Source of the DNA: Caryophanales bacterium UBA2289
GTDB lineage: Bacteria; Bacillota_I; Bacilli_A; Izemoplasmatales; Hujiaoplasmataceae
NCBI GenBank assembly: GCA_002345505.1
Contig: DDWJ01000018.1
Span: 83,151 to 147,150, forward strand
DNA: 64,000 nucleotides
Direction of reading: 5' to 3'
Shown here: piece after piece, positions 8,761-18,463 of the stretch
Position numbering within the stretch: the stretch's first letter is position 1
How the letters are laid out: each line of letters opens with the position of its first letter
Notes under the pieces: model-generated
The model's input: the letters and a program-made list of their open reading frames with translations, nothing else
Databases searched by the model: none
What the model was told of the DNA's origin: nothing
Made by a program: the position numbers and the translations under genes

Positions 8761-9780
8761 TTAGAACTTATTACATACCCCATTGATAATACGTTTATCA
8801 CAAATGCATTCTGCGTCAACACTGATAAGTTCAATGTCATTAGAAATAAAACCTGGTTTAGGTGTCTCACTTAACGGACCAGCAGATGACAAGTATTTTT
8901 TTGCATCATCACTAAATATTGTGATTGTATTAGCGTTCTTTCCATATTTGTTTTGTACTAAAACTGCACCAATAAAATTAGCGCCACTGGATACTCCAAC
9001 ACCAAGTCCTAGTTTTTTAGCTAGCAAATTAGCCATGAGTATTGCATCACCATCATCTACTACTAGAACTTCATCTAATTCATTCATTTTTACTATCTCT
9101 GGTAAAAAACCATCCCCAATACCTTGAATACGATGTTTAGTTCCAGGAATACCAGTTGTCATAAAAGCAGATTGGGCCGGTTCCAAAGGAAATACTTTTA
9201 CATCCGGATATTTTCTTTTAAATCTTTTTTTAACACCCATAATCGTTCCGCCGGTTCCGACTCCTGCCACAAAACAATGCGGTTCAATTCCTAGTTTATC
9301 CAATTGAGTACAAATCTCTAAGCCTGTAGTCAAAAAATGAGCTTCTACATTATAAGGATTAATAAATTGTTGGGGACGAAAGCCACCATTATTCGCTGCG
9401 AACTCATCAGCTAGTCTAACACATCCAGAGAATCCTCCTTCTTCATAGGTTACTTCATGCAAAATAGCTCCGTAACTTTTAATTAGCTGTTTTCTTTCAC
9501 TAGACATCCACTCAGGCATAAAAATATGCACTGGGTGTCCATACATCGCGCCTAAGGCCGCAAAGGCAATACCGGTGTTTCCGCTTGTAGCCTCTACTAT
9601 TGGCATGTCTTTCCTTAAAGTACCATCCTTATAAGATTCAGAAATAATATGCTTAGCAATTCTATCTTTAATCGATCCTGTTAAATTATAATATTCTGCT
9701 TTAGCATATATTACTCGTTCTTCGCCTTTATACTTATAATTGATAATCAAAAGTGGGGTATTTCCAATCATATTGTTCAT
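8761..9780 (-). CDS. cysK: PLP-dependent cysteine synthase-like enzyme
   Basis: A 339-residue fold-type II PLP enzyme of the cysteine synthase/cystathionine beta-synthase group. IGNTPLL lies at the N-terminus, the Schiff-base Lys38 is in NLTGSIKDR, the substrate loop is EATSGNTG at 64-70, and the phosphate-binding loop is GVGTGGT. It should make cysteine from O-acetylserine or a related substrate and sulfide. About 30 extra C-terminal residues carry a CICDK...GVC cluster not usual in CysK. ATG 9780 follows GAGGTACTGAAA; the 52-residue upstream extension of the open frame is not coding. No cys genes are adjacent, so the exact substrate is open. Confidence 0.85.
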   Translation of the reverse strand: MNNMIGNTPLLIINYKYKGEERVIYAKAEYYNLTGSIKDRIAKHIISESYKDGTLRKDMPIVEATSGNTGIAFAALGAMYGHPVHIFMPEWMSSERKQLIKSYGAILHEVTYEEGGFSGCVRLADEFAANNGGFRPQQFINPYNVEAHFLTTGLEICTQLDKLGIEPHCFVAGVGTGGTIMGVKKRFKRKYPDVKVFPLEPAQSAFMTTGIPGTKHRIQGIGDGFLPEIVKMNELDEVLVVDDGDAILMANLLAKKLGLGVGVSSGANFIGAVLVQNKYGKNANTITIFSDDAKKYLSSAGPLSETPKPGFISNDIELISVDAECICDKRIINGVCNKF

Positions 9781-9992
9781 TTTCAGTACCTCATTATATA
9801 TTATATATAACAATTTTATCAAATAACTTCTTAAATAAAAGCATGTTCTTAAAAAATGTTTTCTTCCCCTTAAAAATGCACGCCAGTAATGTAGCGTGCT
9901 AATACACCAAAAGAGACTCAAAAAAAATAATGCCAATAAAACTTAACTTTTGTGCGTTTATTATGATGAAAGGGAAAAAGAGGTGAAAAAAT

Positions 9993-11588
9993 ATGAAAAA
10001 ATTTCTCTTATTAGTAACATTGTTATTTGTTGGAATGGGCTTAGTAGCTTGTTCTGATACGGAAGAAGTGGAATACTCAGATTACACATACTTGTCTTTA
10101 GAAATGAATCCAGCAGTTGACTTCGTTCTAGATGCAGAAGAAAAAGTCTTGACATACAGATTTAGAAATGAAGAAGCTGAAGTTATCGCAGCTGGTCTCG
10201 ATTTAGTTGGCAAAAACTATGAAGAAGCTTTACATCTTTATTTAAATGCGGCTATAGAAACTGGTTATATCGATACCGACAGAAATGACAATGCTGTAAT
10301 GATTCAAGCTGGAGGCAAAGAAGATTCAGTTAACAATCAATTTATGGTTCAAGTACAAACTAAACTTCAAACATTTTTCCAAGAAAATGCTATCGGAGCA
10401 GTAGTTCTAAAAAATGAAGAAGTTGACGAAGAAGCTAAAGAATTGGTAGATACTTACGAAGTAACATATGGTTTTGCGAAAATGGTATTAGCTTATATGG
10501 AAGCCAATGAAGATGCTGTTTTAGAAACTGTTATCGAAATGGAACCAAAAGATTTAATGACAGACTTCGTATCTGAAGCAAATCAATACCGTGATCGTTA
10601 TCAAAACCAGATTGAAGCAGGTGCTCAAGCTGTTAAAGATGAACTAGTTGAAGCTTTGCAAGCTAAGGTTCAAGCGCATCGTCAAGCAGTTTTAGACGAA
10701 ACTGCAACACAACCAGATATGACTGGAGTTAAAGAAAATTATCTAGAAAATTTTGAAACCTTGCAAACTCAATATAGAGCAAGAAATCAAACTAGACTTC
10801 AACAAGCAAAAGAAAAAGTTTCAGAAAATGCTCCTATGTACTTCTCAGTTGATATCAATCCTAGCGTTGACTTCATAGTTGATGGCAATGGCTATGTATT
10901 AACTTATATGTTAAAAAATGAAGAAGCTGAAGTTGTTGCTGCCGGATTACAACTTGAAGGATTACAATTCCAAGAAGCTTTGAGACTTTACTTAAATGCT
11001 GCAGTTCAGACTGGTTATATCGATGTTGAAAGAGCTGATAATGCCGTAATGATTCAAAATGCTGGTATTAATCAAGAACTAGAAAATGCCTTCATGAATC
11101 AAACACAGACTATGATGCAAAATTTCTTCTATGAAAATGCTATCGGTGCAGTTGTTATGCAAAAACATGAGGTTGATCCAGAAATCGTAGCCTTTGCTGA
11201 AGAATATGATCTTAGTTATGGATTTGCGAAATTAGTATTAGCTTATTTAGCTACTGATGAAACATTAGTTCTTGAAGATGTCTTATTATTAACTTCAAAA
11301 GAAATAATTGATTTACTTGGTATCGAATGTGAAGCTTACATGAATCAATACCGTAATCAAGTTGAAGCTGGTGCTCAAGCTATTAAAGACGAGTTAGTTG
11401 AAGCATTACAAGCAAAGATACAAAATCACTTTAATGCCGTTGAAAATGGTCAAAAATCACAACCTGACATTAGTGGTTTAAAGCAAATGTATATGGCTGA
11501 TTACGAAAACATGCATTCTCAATATGTAAACAGAAATCAATTACGTTTACAAGAAGCAAAAGCCAATCAAAGTAATAAAACTGAATAA
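9993..11588 (+). CDS. Lipoprotein with two tandem RsgI-like extracellular modules
   Basis: A 531-residue lipoprotein (lipobox Cys20). After the signal come two homologous halves, about 31-270 and 281-525. Each begins with a YLSLEMNPAVDF / YFSVDINPSVDF segment, then VLTY..NEEAEV.AAGL.L.G and a Glu/Gln-rich helical part ending in GAQA.KDELVEALQAK. The Y.S.D.NPS.DF pattern matches the extracytoplasmic domain of RsgI anti-sigma factors. This protein has neither the cytoplasmic anti-sigma domain nor an adjacent sigma gene. It may be a free-standing extracellular sensor or binding protein. AAGAGGTGAAAAAAT precedes ATG. The duplication is clear; the functional link to RsgI is inferred. Confidence 0.75.
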   Translation: MKKFLLLVTLLFVGMGLVACSDTEEVEYSDYTYLSLEMNPAVDFVLDAEEKVLTYRFRNEEAEVIAAGLDLVGKNYEEALHLYLNAAIETGYIDTDRNDNAVMIQAGGKEDSVNNQFMVQVQTKLQTFFQENAIGAVVLKNEEVDEEAKELVDTYEVTYGFAKMVLAYMEANEDAVLETVIEMEPKDLMTDFVSEANQYRDRYQNQIEAGAQAVKDELVEALQAKVQAHRQAVLDETATQPDMTGVKENYLENFETLQTQYRARNQTRLQQAKEKVSENAPMYFSVDINPSVDFIVDGNGYVLTYMLKNEEAEVVAAGLQLEGLQFQEALRLYLNAAVQTGYIDVERADNAVMIQNAGINQELENAFMNQTQTMMQNFFYENAIGAVVMQKHEVDPEIVAFAEEYDLSYGFAKLVLAYLATDETLVLEDVLLLTSKEIIDLLGIECEAYMNQYRNQVEAGAQAIKDELVEALQAKIQNHFNAVENGQKSQPDISGLKQMYMADYENMHSQYVNRNQLRLQEAKANQSNKTE

Positions 11589-11645
11589 ATTTAAATCTCC
11601 TTGATCTTGATTAAAAGATCGAATTTAAATCCCCTATTTTTTGAA

Positions 11646-11685
11646 GAAAAGCACTCATGATTTCTCTGAGTGCTTTTCTTTATTT
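11646..11685. terminator. Bidirectional terminator between convergent lipoprotein genes
   Basis: A perfect 12-bp stem (11646-11657 with 11667-11678, 9-nt loop) with TTTATTT after it, between the stops at 11588 and 11701. Confidence 0.9.
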
Positions 11686-11700
11686 ACAAATTTTTTACAT

Positions 11701-12482
11701 CTATTCTTCTCTTTCCAAAAGTGTGTATCCTCTTGTATTCTCCAATATTATTCGTTCAACATCTGTATCAGACAAGGAATACTGACTGGATCCACCAAAC
11801 TCAAACTTATAGTTTAAATTTTCATTTGTACTATTGTTATAAAAATTAATGATTAAACCTTTTCTAAGTTCCCAGCTTAACCCTAAACAAAAACCTTTAA
11901 GCCAAAATCCATCTAGATCTATGAAGTACTTCCACTTGGAAAAACTTTCTTCAACATCTTCCAACGTCACAGTCTCATAATATTCAGAAAAAATCAAAAC
12001 GTTAGAATAATTATTCTCTTCCGTTTTATCGTTAATATATGATACTTGAATATCGTAAGAGCGATCTTTTGTAGTAATTAAAAAATTCAGCCATATTACA
12101 TTATCTTTTAATAAACTTTCAAAATCTTCGACAATCGTCTTATAAATATCACGATATGTTTTTACTAAACTTTCATTTAACTCTGTATCCTCGTTTATTT
12201 GAAACCAAAACCTGAAGTTCCAACCAGCTGTGCTTGATGAACTTGCATTTGTGATGAATGGTAATAATTCTGTCTCTTCAGGAAAATATTCTTGATAATT
12301 TTCTTGGTAAGCTAAAAACACTGTTACTAATTCATCACTGCTGCACTCAGTTGATTCATCATCATCTTGAATTTTAAGAATACATTCTTCTAAATCGGTA
12401 AGATCATAATTCATCTTCAAACTATTACATCCCAAAAGGTTTCCAAGTAAATAAACAAACAAAACTATCAGACTTTTTTCAC
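11701..12482 (-). CDS. Hypothetical lipoprotein, start out of frame by one base
   Basis: The open frame runs 11701-12462 from a TTG without a ribosome site. The best start is GTG 12482, preceded by GGGAGAGTAAT, but from there the frame reads GTG AAA AAA GTC TGA. One more A in the A6 run (12479-12474 on the minus strand) would give MKKSLIVLFVYLLGNLLGC, a textbook lipoprotein signal with its lipobox Cys, joined to the open frame. The gene is therefore one base out of frame. The mature part (about 235 residues) is acidic and unlike anything I recognise. Possible phase variation, slippage, decay or sequencing error. Confidence 0.6.
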
Positions 12483-12587
12483 ATTACTCTCCCGTTTTTT
12501 ATAAGACATCTAAGTAAATAACACTGAACAATTATAACATTATAAAAAAACATATGCAAACAGGCAAATAAAACTAATTTTTATTTA

Positions 12588-12618
12588 AGTCAAAAAAATA
12601 AAGCCCGATTGGGCTTTA
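12588..12618 (-). terminator. Terminator of the RDD-type membrane protein gene
   Basis: An 8-bp stem (12599-12606 with 12611-12618, GATT loop) is followed on the minus strand by TTTTTTTGACTT. Confidence 0.85.
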
Positions 12619-12627
12619 TAAAAAAGA

Positions 12628-14178
12628 TTAAATGATTTTATTCTTGATATCGATAAGTTTAGTTCTTGTTTTGTTATCAATTCTATCTAATGATTCAATA
12701 TTAACTTCAACAGTTGAAAACATTTCTAACATTCTTCTTTTTATAACCGCTTTTATTCTTGGCTTTCCATTGGTTTCCGTATCGACAAGTTTTAATCTAA
12801 CTAATCTTTTTCCAATACTACTAAATCCGAAAAGCAAATCATTTAAAATCATTCCTAAAAAGAAAAACACAACTAATAATATGATTCCTCCTTCAAAAAA
12901 ATCTTCGCTTAGAAATATATTATATAAAATAAAGATTGTTAAAGTTAGAATTGCAGAAACAAAAAAATCTATTCGCATACTTTTTTTATAACGATCCAAA
13001 AGATCTAAATCGGTTTTAGAAGTAATCGGTTTTACTTCTCTAATATCGGTTAAATCGTTCAAATAAATAAGTTTCGTTAATGGAAAGATTACTGAGAAAC
13101 ACATAAACATTATCAGCCATATTAAAGCAAAATGGGTTATAACAAGGTGTATTTCACTAGTACTTATTATAACTTCATTGTTTTTATAGACTTCATTAAA
13201 ACTTAATAGATAATCTCCATCTTCAATCTGCGTTACAAAAGAGGAAATATCATAATCCCACTGCTCTAAATTAACTCCATTAGTTTTAAAATATCCTCCA
13301 CCATTGCTGCTGGACTCATAATATATATAATCATTATCAAAGGCATAAATTGTCCAAAAATCCTCAAGAGAAAAACTAGGCATCAAAATATCTCCGTTTT
13401 TATCATAAACAGTTATCTGATCGTAATCATCAAAGTATTCTACCTCTAAATGGCCTTCATATTCGCCGTTTTGATACCTTATAAGTGCTGAACTGCTTTT
13501 AGTGCTGATAAAAAAATAGTCGTCTTTAAAATATATCATTGAAGATCCATTCATTCCGCCATAAAAATAATAACTTCTAATGTATTCTCCATCTAGATTA
13601 TAAACGTTAATGCCACTAGCCAAATCGCTGTAAAGGTATAAGTATTCACCTTCAACAAAAAGATTAGTTTCAAAATCCATTGGAAACTCAACGCTAGAAT
13701 TCTCTGAAAACTTATAATCTTTAGCGATTGAATTCAGCGATCTTGATGCTATCATAAAAATACTTATTGATATAAACCCAAAGAAGAAAACGATATAAAT
13801 TAAAGCGTTAATTGCTTTCTTTTTTGTTTTACTGAAGTAAGTCTCGCCTTTTGTTGAAAATCCCATTGACGTTAATATTTTACCTGGAGATAATAAACAA
13901 AATATAAAAGATAAAGCGATAAAAACTACAAAAAACAGAATTAAGGAATATGATTCATATAATATATTCATCACAAAACCATAGATAACAAAAAGCGACA
14001 AAAAAATAAACATAAGTTTTTGAATCAAATCTATGATTTTAATTCTATCTTTATTCAAACTTAAACTTCCTGGTTTATTATCATTCAAATACTTAACTAA
14101 TCTGTCACTATTCCTTTTAAAAAAGGTCAAATAGAATAATAATCCTAATTGAAGTATTAAAACTAAACTATTAATCAT
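12628..14178 (-). CDS. Multispan membrane protein with C-terminal RDD-like domain
   Basis: A 516-residue membrane protein with four N-terminal hydrophobic segments and a long soluble, Tyr/Asp/Ser-rich domain (about 155-325) resembling a short beta-propeller (repeats such as NVYNLDGEYIRSYYF). A further segment near 330-350 and a C-terminal RDD-like region (MRIDFFVSAILTL ... GFSSIGKRLVRLKLVDTETNG) follow. RDD proteins are often transporters or ion exchangers, but the outside domain is unusual and no function can be given. ATG 14178 follows GGAGGAATT. Confidence 0.75.
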   Translation of the reverse strand: MINSLVLILQLGLLFYLTFFKRNSDRLVKYLNDNKPGSLSLNKDRIKIIDLIQKLMFIFLSLFVIYGFVMNILYESYSLILFFVVFIALSFIFCLLSPGKILTSMGFSTKGETYFSKTKKKAINALIYIVFFFGFISISIFMIASRSLNSIAKDYKFSENSSVEFPMDFETNLFVEGEYLYLYSDLASGINVYNLDGEYIRSYYFYGGMNGSSMIYFKDDYFFISTKSSSALIRYQNGEYEGHLEVEYFDDYDQITVYDKNGDILMPSFSLEDFWTIYAFDNDYIYYESSSNGGGYFKTNGVNLEQWDYDISSFVTQIEDGDYLLSFNEVYKNNEVIISTSEIHLVITHFALIWLIMFMCFSVIFPLTKLIYLNDLTDIREVKPITSKTDLDLLDRYKKSMRIDFFVSAILTLTIFILYNIFLSEDFFEGGIILLVVFFFLGMILNDLLFGFSSIGKRLVRLKLVDTETNGKPRIKAVIKRRMLEMFSTVEVNIESLDRIDNKTRTKLIDIKNKII

Positions 14179-14279
14179 AATTCCTCCAGCAAAGCATAAA
14201 AATCTTTTTAAAACCTTCTTAATTTTAACATAAACTTAGATAGTAGTATACATAACTAAGAAAAGTTATTAAATATAAG

Positions 14280-14321
14280 CTTTAACAAAAACAATCAACC
14301 AAAATCATGGTTGATTGTTTT
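14280..14321 (-). terminator. Terminator of the 74-residue protein gene
   Basis: A 13-bp perfect stem (14288-14300 with 14309-14321). Its ACAATCAACC arm recurs in the terminator at 22222-22253. Confidence 0.8.
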
Positions 14322-14349
14322 AAAATTCTTAATAATTAAATCACTATTT

Positions 14350-14574
14350 TTATTGGTTTTGCAATTCACCATACTGATTAATAACAAAACAATTAACTAA
14401 ATTCTTTTCAATAATAATATCATTTGCTTCAGAAAATGACTTATAACTTATCGCTTTTCTAAGAAAGTCAGAAAATACTGGTTTCATAGTTTCTGATACT
14501 GCTGACGTTAAATCTTGTCCTGAATAGTATTTTTTTAAGAATCCGTCTTGAGTGATAATGTAGAATGCAGGCAT
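14350..14574 (-). CDS. Small hypothetical protein
   Basis: A 74-residue soluble protein that I do not recognise (starts MPAFYIITQDGFLKKYYSG, ends VINQYGELQNQ). It has no signal, membrane segment or Cys motif. ATG 14574 is supported by AAAGAGGTCAAT just upstream, and a strong terminator follows, so it looks like a true single-gene unit. The IIT-DGFLKKY..G start and VINQYGELQ end suggest two small beta-alpha repeats, but this is only an impression. Confidence 0.65.
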   Translation of the reverse strand: MPAFYIITQDGFLKKYYSGQDLTSAVSETMKPVFSDFLRKAISYKSFSEANDIIIEKNLVNCFVINQYGELQNQ

Positions 14575-14771
14575 ATTGACCTCTTTTCTGTATACTATCA
14601 CGTCTATTTCATTTACGTTTTCACTAAAAAGATCAGAAACAATATAGATATACTAGCTACATGAATATTATAACATATTACGAACCAAATGATTATTGTT
14701 ATTTACTTAAACCTGTTTTTAAATGTATATTTTACAAATAAATCAAGCTAATGGATTGAACTTATAAAAAT

Positions 14772-16130
14772 TTATTTTTTAACCGCTGTTTTTTTGCTTC
14801 TAACCATCAATATCACAAACATCACAATTACATATGCCAAACAACCAAATAACGCTATGAGCTCAAACAAACTCTCATAGGATTGACCGTAACCTAATGA
14901 CGGTAGCATTAAAAATCCAAATAGAGGCAAAGCCATTGTTATTGCTGTTCCAGAGCCTAAAACCATTTCTTCGGCTACAGGACTTTCTAAATTTCTATCC
15001 AATCCTTTTAAAAGAGCAATACCTGTCGAAGCTACTCCTGTAAGCATACCAAATAATCCAACGAAATATTCATCCTTAAATTCAGTATAAACCTTCTGAG
15101 TAAGAAAACGGACATAGAATAAAGTAGCAAAGCCACCAATGGCAGAAATTAAGATTAAAAGCCAACCAAACTCAGTAAGAAAATCGATAGTAATTGTAAG
15201 AACTGCCCCAGTAATCATGAAGTTAAAACTTAATGATGATATATTAGAAAGTATATAATCATTAGTCATAAAATCAAGGTTCTTACCCTTGCTTTCAATC
15301 TTCTTAACTATTTGTTTGTATATTAGTGCATAAGCAATACCCAAGATAAAGTTGAATCCTGACATAAGATTAAAGATTGTTTGTCCGATGTTTCCTAAAT
15401 TAAGCAACACACCTTCAAGCAAGAATAATGTTAACCAAACTAGTCCATATATTAACATAATAACTACTACTTGCACCGTTAATCCGTCAAGAACAGATAT
15501 TTCTTTTACAGTATCGATTTCTATATTAGTTTTTTGAATCGAGTCGTCCCAATATCTCTTTGTCTTTTCAATACCTTTTCTTCTAGCTAAAACATTGATT
15601 GCAAGGACACCGATAGTTCCTCCGAAAACAAATCCTAAGAATGCATAAGAAGCTCCTAAAGCCACTCCATAACCATTAAGCATATCGCTCCACATTCTAC
15701 CCAAACTTGTCGCAAGACCTGGACCTTGACCGAAACCAAGAGGCAATAACATCCCCGCGCCAACAAACTTGTCGCTATAGAACAATAAAACCATTAGAAT
15801 CCCAATAAACCCTTGTAAAGCATATGTACTGGTGATAACCATACCAGTTGACCAAACTTTTTTCTTATTATCGGTTTTTGTTCTTTTTAATGATAAAGAA
15901 ATGAAACCTATTGCCAAAGCATGATAAACAATAGCTGTCATTACTTCAACATCAATTACATAAGAACCTGGGATAAAAACACTGGATAACAAAAGACCTA
16001 GTATCCCACCTAATAAAGCTGTCGGCAAAACAATTCTGTTTAAGAATGGAACGTATTTTTTTAACAATTTACCAACAAATAACAGCACACCTATCAAAAT
16101 AAAGTAAATAATAATTCCCCAATTATCCAT
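14772..16130 (-). CDS. Sodium/glutamate symporter-like transporter
   Basis: A 452-residue polytopic membrane protein (about 11-12 segments) of the GltS sodium:glutamate symporter type. It shows a LPTALLGGILGLLL first repeat, a GFGQGPGLATSLG re-entrant loop and a second loop GMLTGVASTGIALLKGLD. GltS proteins import glutamate with Na+, but many diverged members carry other substrates. Its start overlaps the end of the acyltransferase gene by 8 bp, and AGGAGAGAAAAGACA precedes ATG, so the two are translated together. A Na+ gradient could come from the NQR-like cluster next door (17522-21432). Confidence 0.8.
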   Translation of the reverse strand: MDNWGIIIYFILIGVLLFVGKLLKKYVPFLNRIVLPTALLGGILGLLLSSVFIPGSYVIDVEVMTAIVYHALAIGFISLSLKRTKTDNKKKVWSTGMVITSTYALQGFIGILMVLLFYSDKFVGAGMLLPLGFGQGPGLATSLGRMWSDMLNGYGVALGASYAFLGFVFGGTIGVLAINVLARRKGIEKTKRYWDDSIQKTNIEIDTVKEISVLDGLTVQVVVIMLIYGLVWLTLFLLEGVLLNLGNIGQTIFNLMSGFNFILGIAYALIYKQIVKKIESKGKNLDFMTNDYILSNISSLSFNFMITGAVLTITIDFLTEFGWLLILISAIGGFATLFYVRFLTQKVYTEFKDEYFVGLFGMLTGVASTGIALLKGLDRNLESPVAEEMVLGSGTAITMALPLFGFLMLPSLGYGQSYESLFELIALFGCLAYVIVMFVILMVRSKKTAVKK

Positions 16131-17262
16131 TGTCTTTTCTCTCCTTTATATAATTAATTACATCAATATATAACATTGGATCTTTTAACTTGAACAGATA
16201 AGCCTTATCTTCATAATCAAATGAAACTTCATTCTTTTTTGTAAGGGTAAGACCACTCAATTTATCAAAATCATATACGTATTCACGATCTTTCAATCTA
16301 GCATATAAGCAATTATTAAATATTTTCGTCTCTGCTATACCTAGTTTCTTTGACTTATATTTAATCGTATCAACGAGATACATCAAACCTTGACTATAAA
16401 CTTCTTCTTGAGCTATTTTAGGAATCTTCTTTTTTTGGAGTTTATCCCAATCTACTAAATTATCAAACTCTAGTCCGGATATCAAAGAATATTCGTTGAA
16501 GTATGCGATTCTACCACAAGTTGTACAATAAATATCATTTTTATCGGTGCTAATTGTTTGGTGAGATAAGCATTTAGGACAAACATATAAGTAGTTCTCT
16601 ACACCTAAGGCTCGTTTCTTTGGATTATACAGATACTTTCTTTCTCTATTCCAATCGAAGTCGTTAAACTTCATTTCTTCAACTAGTCTTTCATAGATAT
16701 AATCAAGACTTAAACCTTCCAGTTCGCTTGCTTTAAAAAGCACTTTGAAGTTTAATTGCAAAAGTCCGTTATGAGTAGTTTTATCACCCCATCTTGGAGC
16801 TGACAAATAGGAACCATTGGTTTTACAAATAACAACATCTAATTTGAATTTTTTAAATAATTTTACTGTTGAAAAGGGAATTTCACTTTGTTCACCAAAA
16901 TAGGATGAGTTGCCTTCAGGAAATAGCATTACCCCTCTTCCGCTTTTAACTACCTTCATCATTTCTCTAATGGTAGTAATATCACTTTGCCCTTTTCTTT
17001 TAGGTATAGAGTAAATCAGTTTCTTCAAAACGAATTTCATCTTTTTATTAACAAACATAAATGCGTTAATAACCGGATATGGATACTTCTTTAAAAAAGT
17101 GGCGGTGAATAACCCGTCATGTAATGAAGAATGGTTTCCAATCAAAAAATATGGGTCAATCCGCTTTGGATCAAAATCCCCATAATTAACTTCAAATTTA
17201 AATTTACTTCGATAAAATAGCTTTAAAAACGGCTTTATAATTTTTTCCTTAAAGTTCATCAT
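16123..17262 (-). CDS. 1-acylglycerol-3-phosphate acyltransferase-like protein (PlsC domain)
   Basis: A 379-residue acyltransferase of the PlsC/LPLAT family, expected to act at the membrane on lysophospholipid. It has the catalytic H-X4-D motif NHSSLHD (residues 43-49) and FPEG (114-117). A C-terminal extension contains a CPKC...CTTC zinc-ribbon-like motif at about 228-250, not found in ordinary PlsC (about 240 residues). Starts ATG ATG at 17262/17259 follow GAGGGTAGTTAA. It overlaps the symporter gene at its 3' end. What the zinc ribbon binds is unknown. Confidence 0.82.
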   Translation of the reverse strand: MMNFKEKIIKPFLKLFYRSKFKFEVNYGDFDPKRIDPYFLIGNHSSLHDGLFTATFLKKYPYPVINAFMFVNKKMKFVLKKLIYSIPKRKGQSDITTIREMMKVVKSGRGVMLFPEGNSSYFGEQSEIPFSTVKLFKKFKLDVVICKTNGSYLSAPRWGDKTTHNGLLQLNFKVLFKASELEGLSLDYIYERLVEEMKFNDFDWNRERKYLYNPKKRALGVENYLYVCPKCLSHQTISTDKNDIYCTTCGRIAYFNEYSLISGLEFDNLVDWDKLQKKKIPKIAQEEVYSQGLMYLVDTIKYKSKKLGIAETKIFNNCLYARLKDREYVYDFDKLSGLTLTKKNEVSFDYEDKAYLFKLKDPMLYIDVINYIKERKDNG

Positions 17263-17521
17263 TTAACTACCCTCAAGTGAATTATATCATACTCAAAATA
17301 AATATTGAAAACTATAACACCAAAATTTTGTAAATTTTAACACTCAATAACAAAAATTTAACCAAAAGATATATAAAAAAGATAATGAAAAATATTCAAA
17401 ATCAAATCTCTTAAAAATCAAGAACATTGTAAAGTTTGGCTTGAGTTATTTTTTTGATGTAATGCTTATGATAAAATGATAATCAGGAAGTATTTAAATA
17501 TATTAGAAAGTGGGGTTTTTT

Positions 17522-18463
17522 ATGGATCAACAAATGCAATTGAGATTGGAGACCGCACCTACCAAAAAAAATCTGCTAATTTTTACTGGTAGCCTCCTTA
17601 TTCTCTTAATAGCTTCTGCAATTCTTTATGGAGTCTACGTTCTAGCTGTAGCGGCTGTAGCTTTAGTATCCGGCGGACTTGTAGAATATCTTTTCGCAAG
17701 AGTTAGAAAATTGGAATTCGATATTTCTTGGATCGTCTCTCCATTAGTATTAACAATGATGTTACCGCCAACAGTGAAACTTTGGGTGGTGGCAGTGGCT
17801 TCAGTATTTGGAATTTTCTTTGGCAAAGCAATTTTTGGAGGACTTGGTAAAAACATTTTTAATCCAGCTGTTGTTGGGGTTTTATTTGTAACTATTTCCT
17901 TCCCTTCATTAATTACTGCAGCTGAATGGATTCATCCATCTATCGATAGTTTTGCCGGTTCTACACCACTTGCAATGCTTAACAAAGGTGGAGAATTTAC
18001 TTATCCTTTAATTGATTTATTAATTGGAAATGTACCTGGAGCTATTGGCGAAACTTTTAGAATTGGAATTATAATCTTAGGAATAGGCCTTATAGTTCTA
18101 AAAGTTGCGGATTGGAGAATACCTGTAGCTTTTATTGGATCTTTCCTTGGTTTAACAGCTCTAGGATATTGGTTAGCACCTGAAAGTTTTCCTGATCCAA
18201 TAATATCTCTATTTGTCGGTGGTTTAATGTTTGCTGCCTTCTTTGTAGCTACTGATCCAGTTACAGCCCCAATAAAACCTTGGGGTAAGGTAATTTACGG
18301 TGTTGGTTTAGCATTCTTCACTATTCTAATTAGAAACTTCGCGACCTTCCAAGAAGGAATTATTTTCGCTGTTATATTAATGAATGCTATTGCACCGTTA
18401 ATCGACGGACTATTTGAAAAAGAAGTCGAAGAGACTGAAGTAAAAGAGGTGATTGAAGCATGA
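17522..18463 (+). CDS. NqrB/RnfD-type subunit of a Na+-translocating oxidoreductase
   Basis: A 313-residue membrane subunit with about 9-10 hydrophobic segments, of the NqrB/RnfD family, which carries covalent FMN and forms the electron path across the membrane. GKNIFNPAVVG (109-119) is the family signature. SFAGSTPLAML holds the candidate FMN-linked Thr148. ATFVATDPVTAP-like text (FFVATDPVTAPI) is also typical. ATG 17522 is chosen over the in-frame GTG four codons upstream because the latter overlaps the GTGGGG ribosome site. It overlaps the next gene by ATGA. First gene of a five-gene cluster that lacks NqrA or RnfC. Confidence 0.9.
   Translation: MDQQMQLRLETAPTKKNLLIFTGSLLILLIASAILYGVYVLAVAAVALVSGGLVEYLFARVRKLEFDISWIVSPLVLTMMLPPTVKLWVVAVASVFGIFFGKAIFGGLGKNIFNPAVVGVLFVTISFPSLITAAEWIHPSIDSFAGSTPLAMLNKGGEFTYPLIDLLIGNVPGAIGETFRIGIIILGIGLIVLKVADWRIPVAFIGSFLGLTALGYWLAPESFPDPIISLFVGGLMFAAFFVATDPVTAPIKPWGKVIYGVGLAFFTILIRNFATFQEGIIFAVILMNAIAPLIDGLFEKEVEETEVKEVIEA

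Noticed and set aside
9878..9899. GCACGC...GCGTGC inverted repeat upstream of the cysK-like gene
   Set aside because: Only a 6-bp stem with a 10-nt loop, no U-tail, and it is far from the start of either neighbour; not enough for an operator or riboswitch call.
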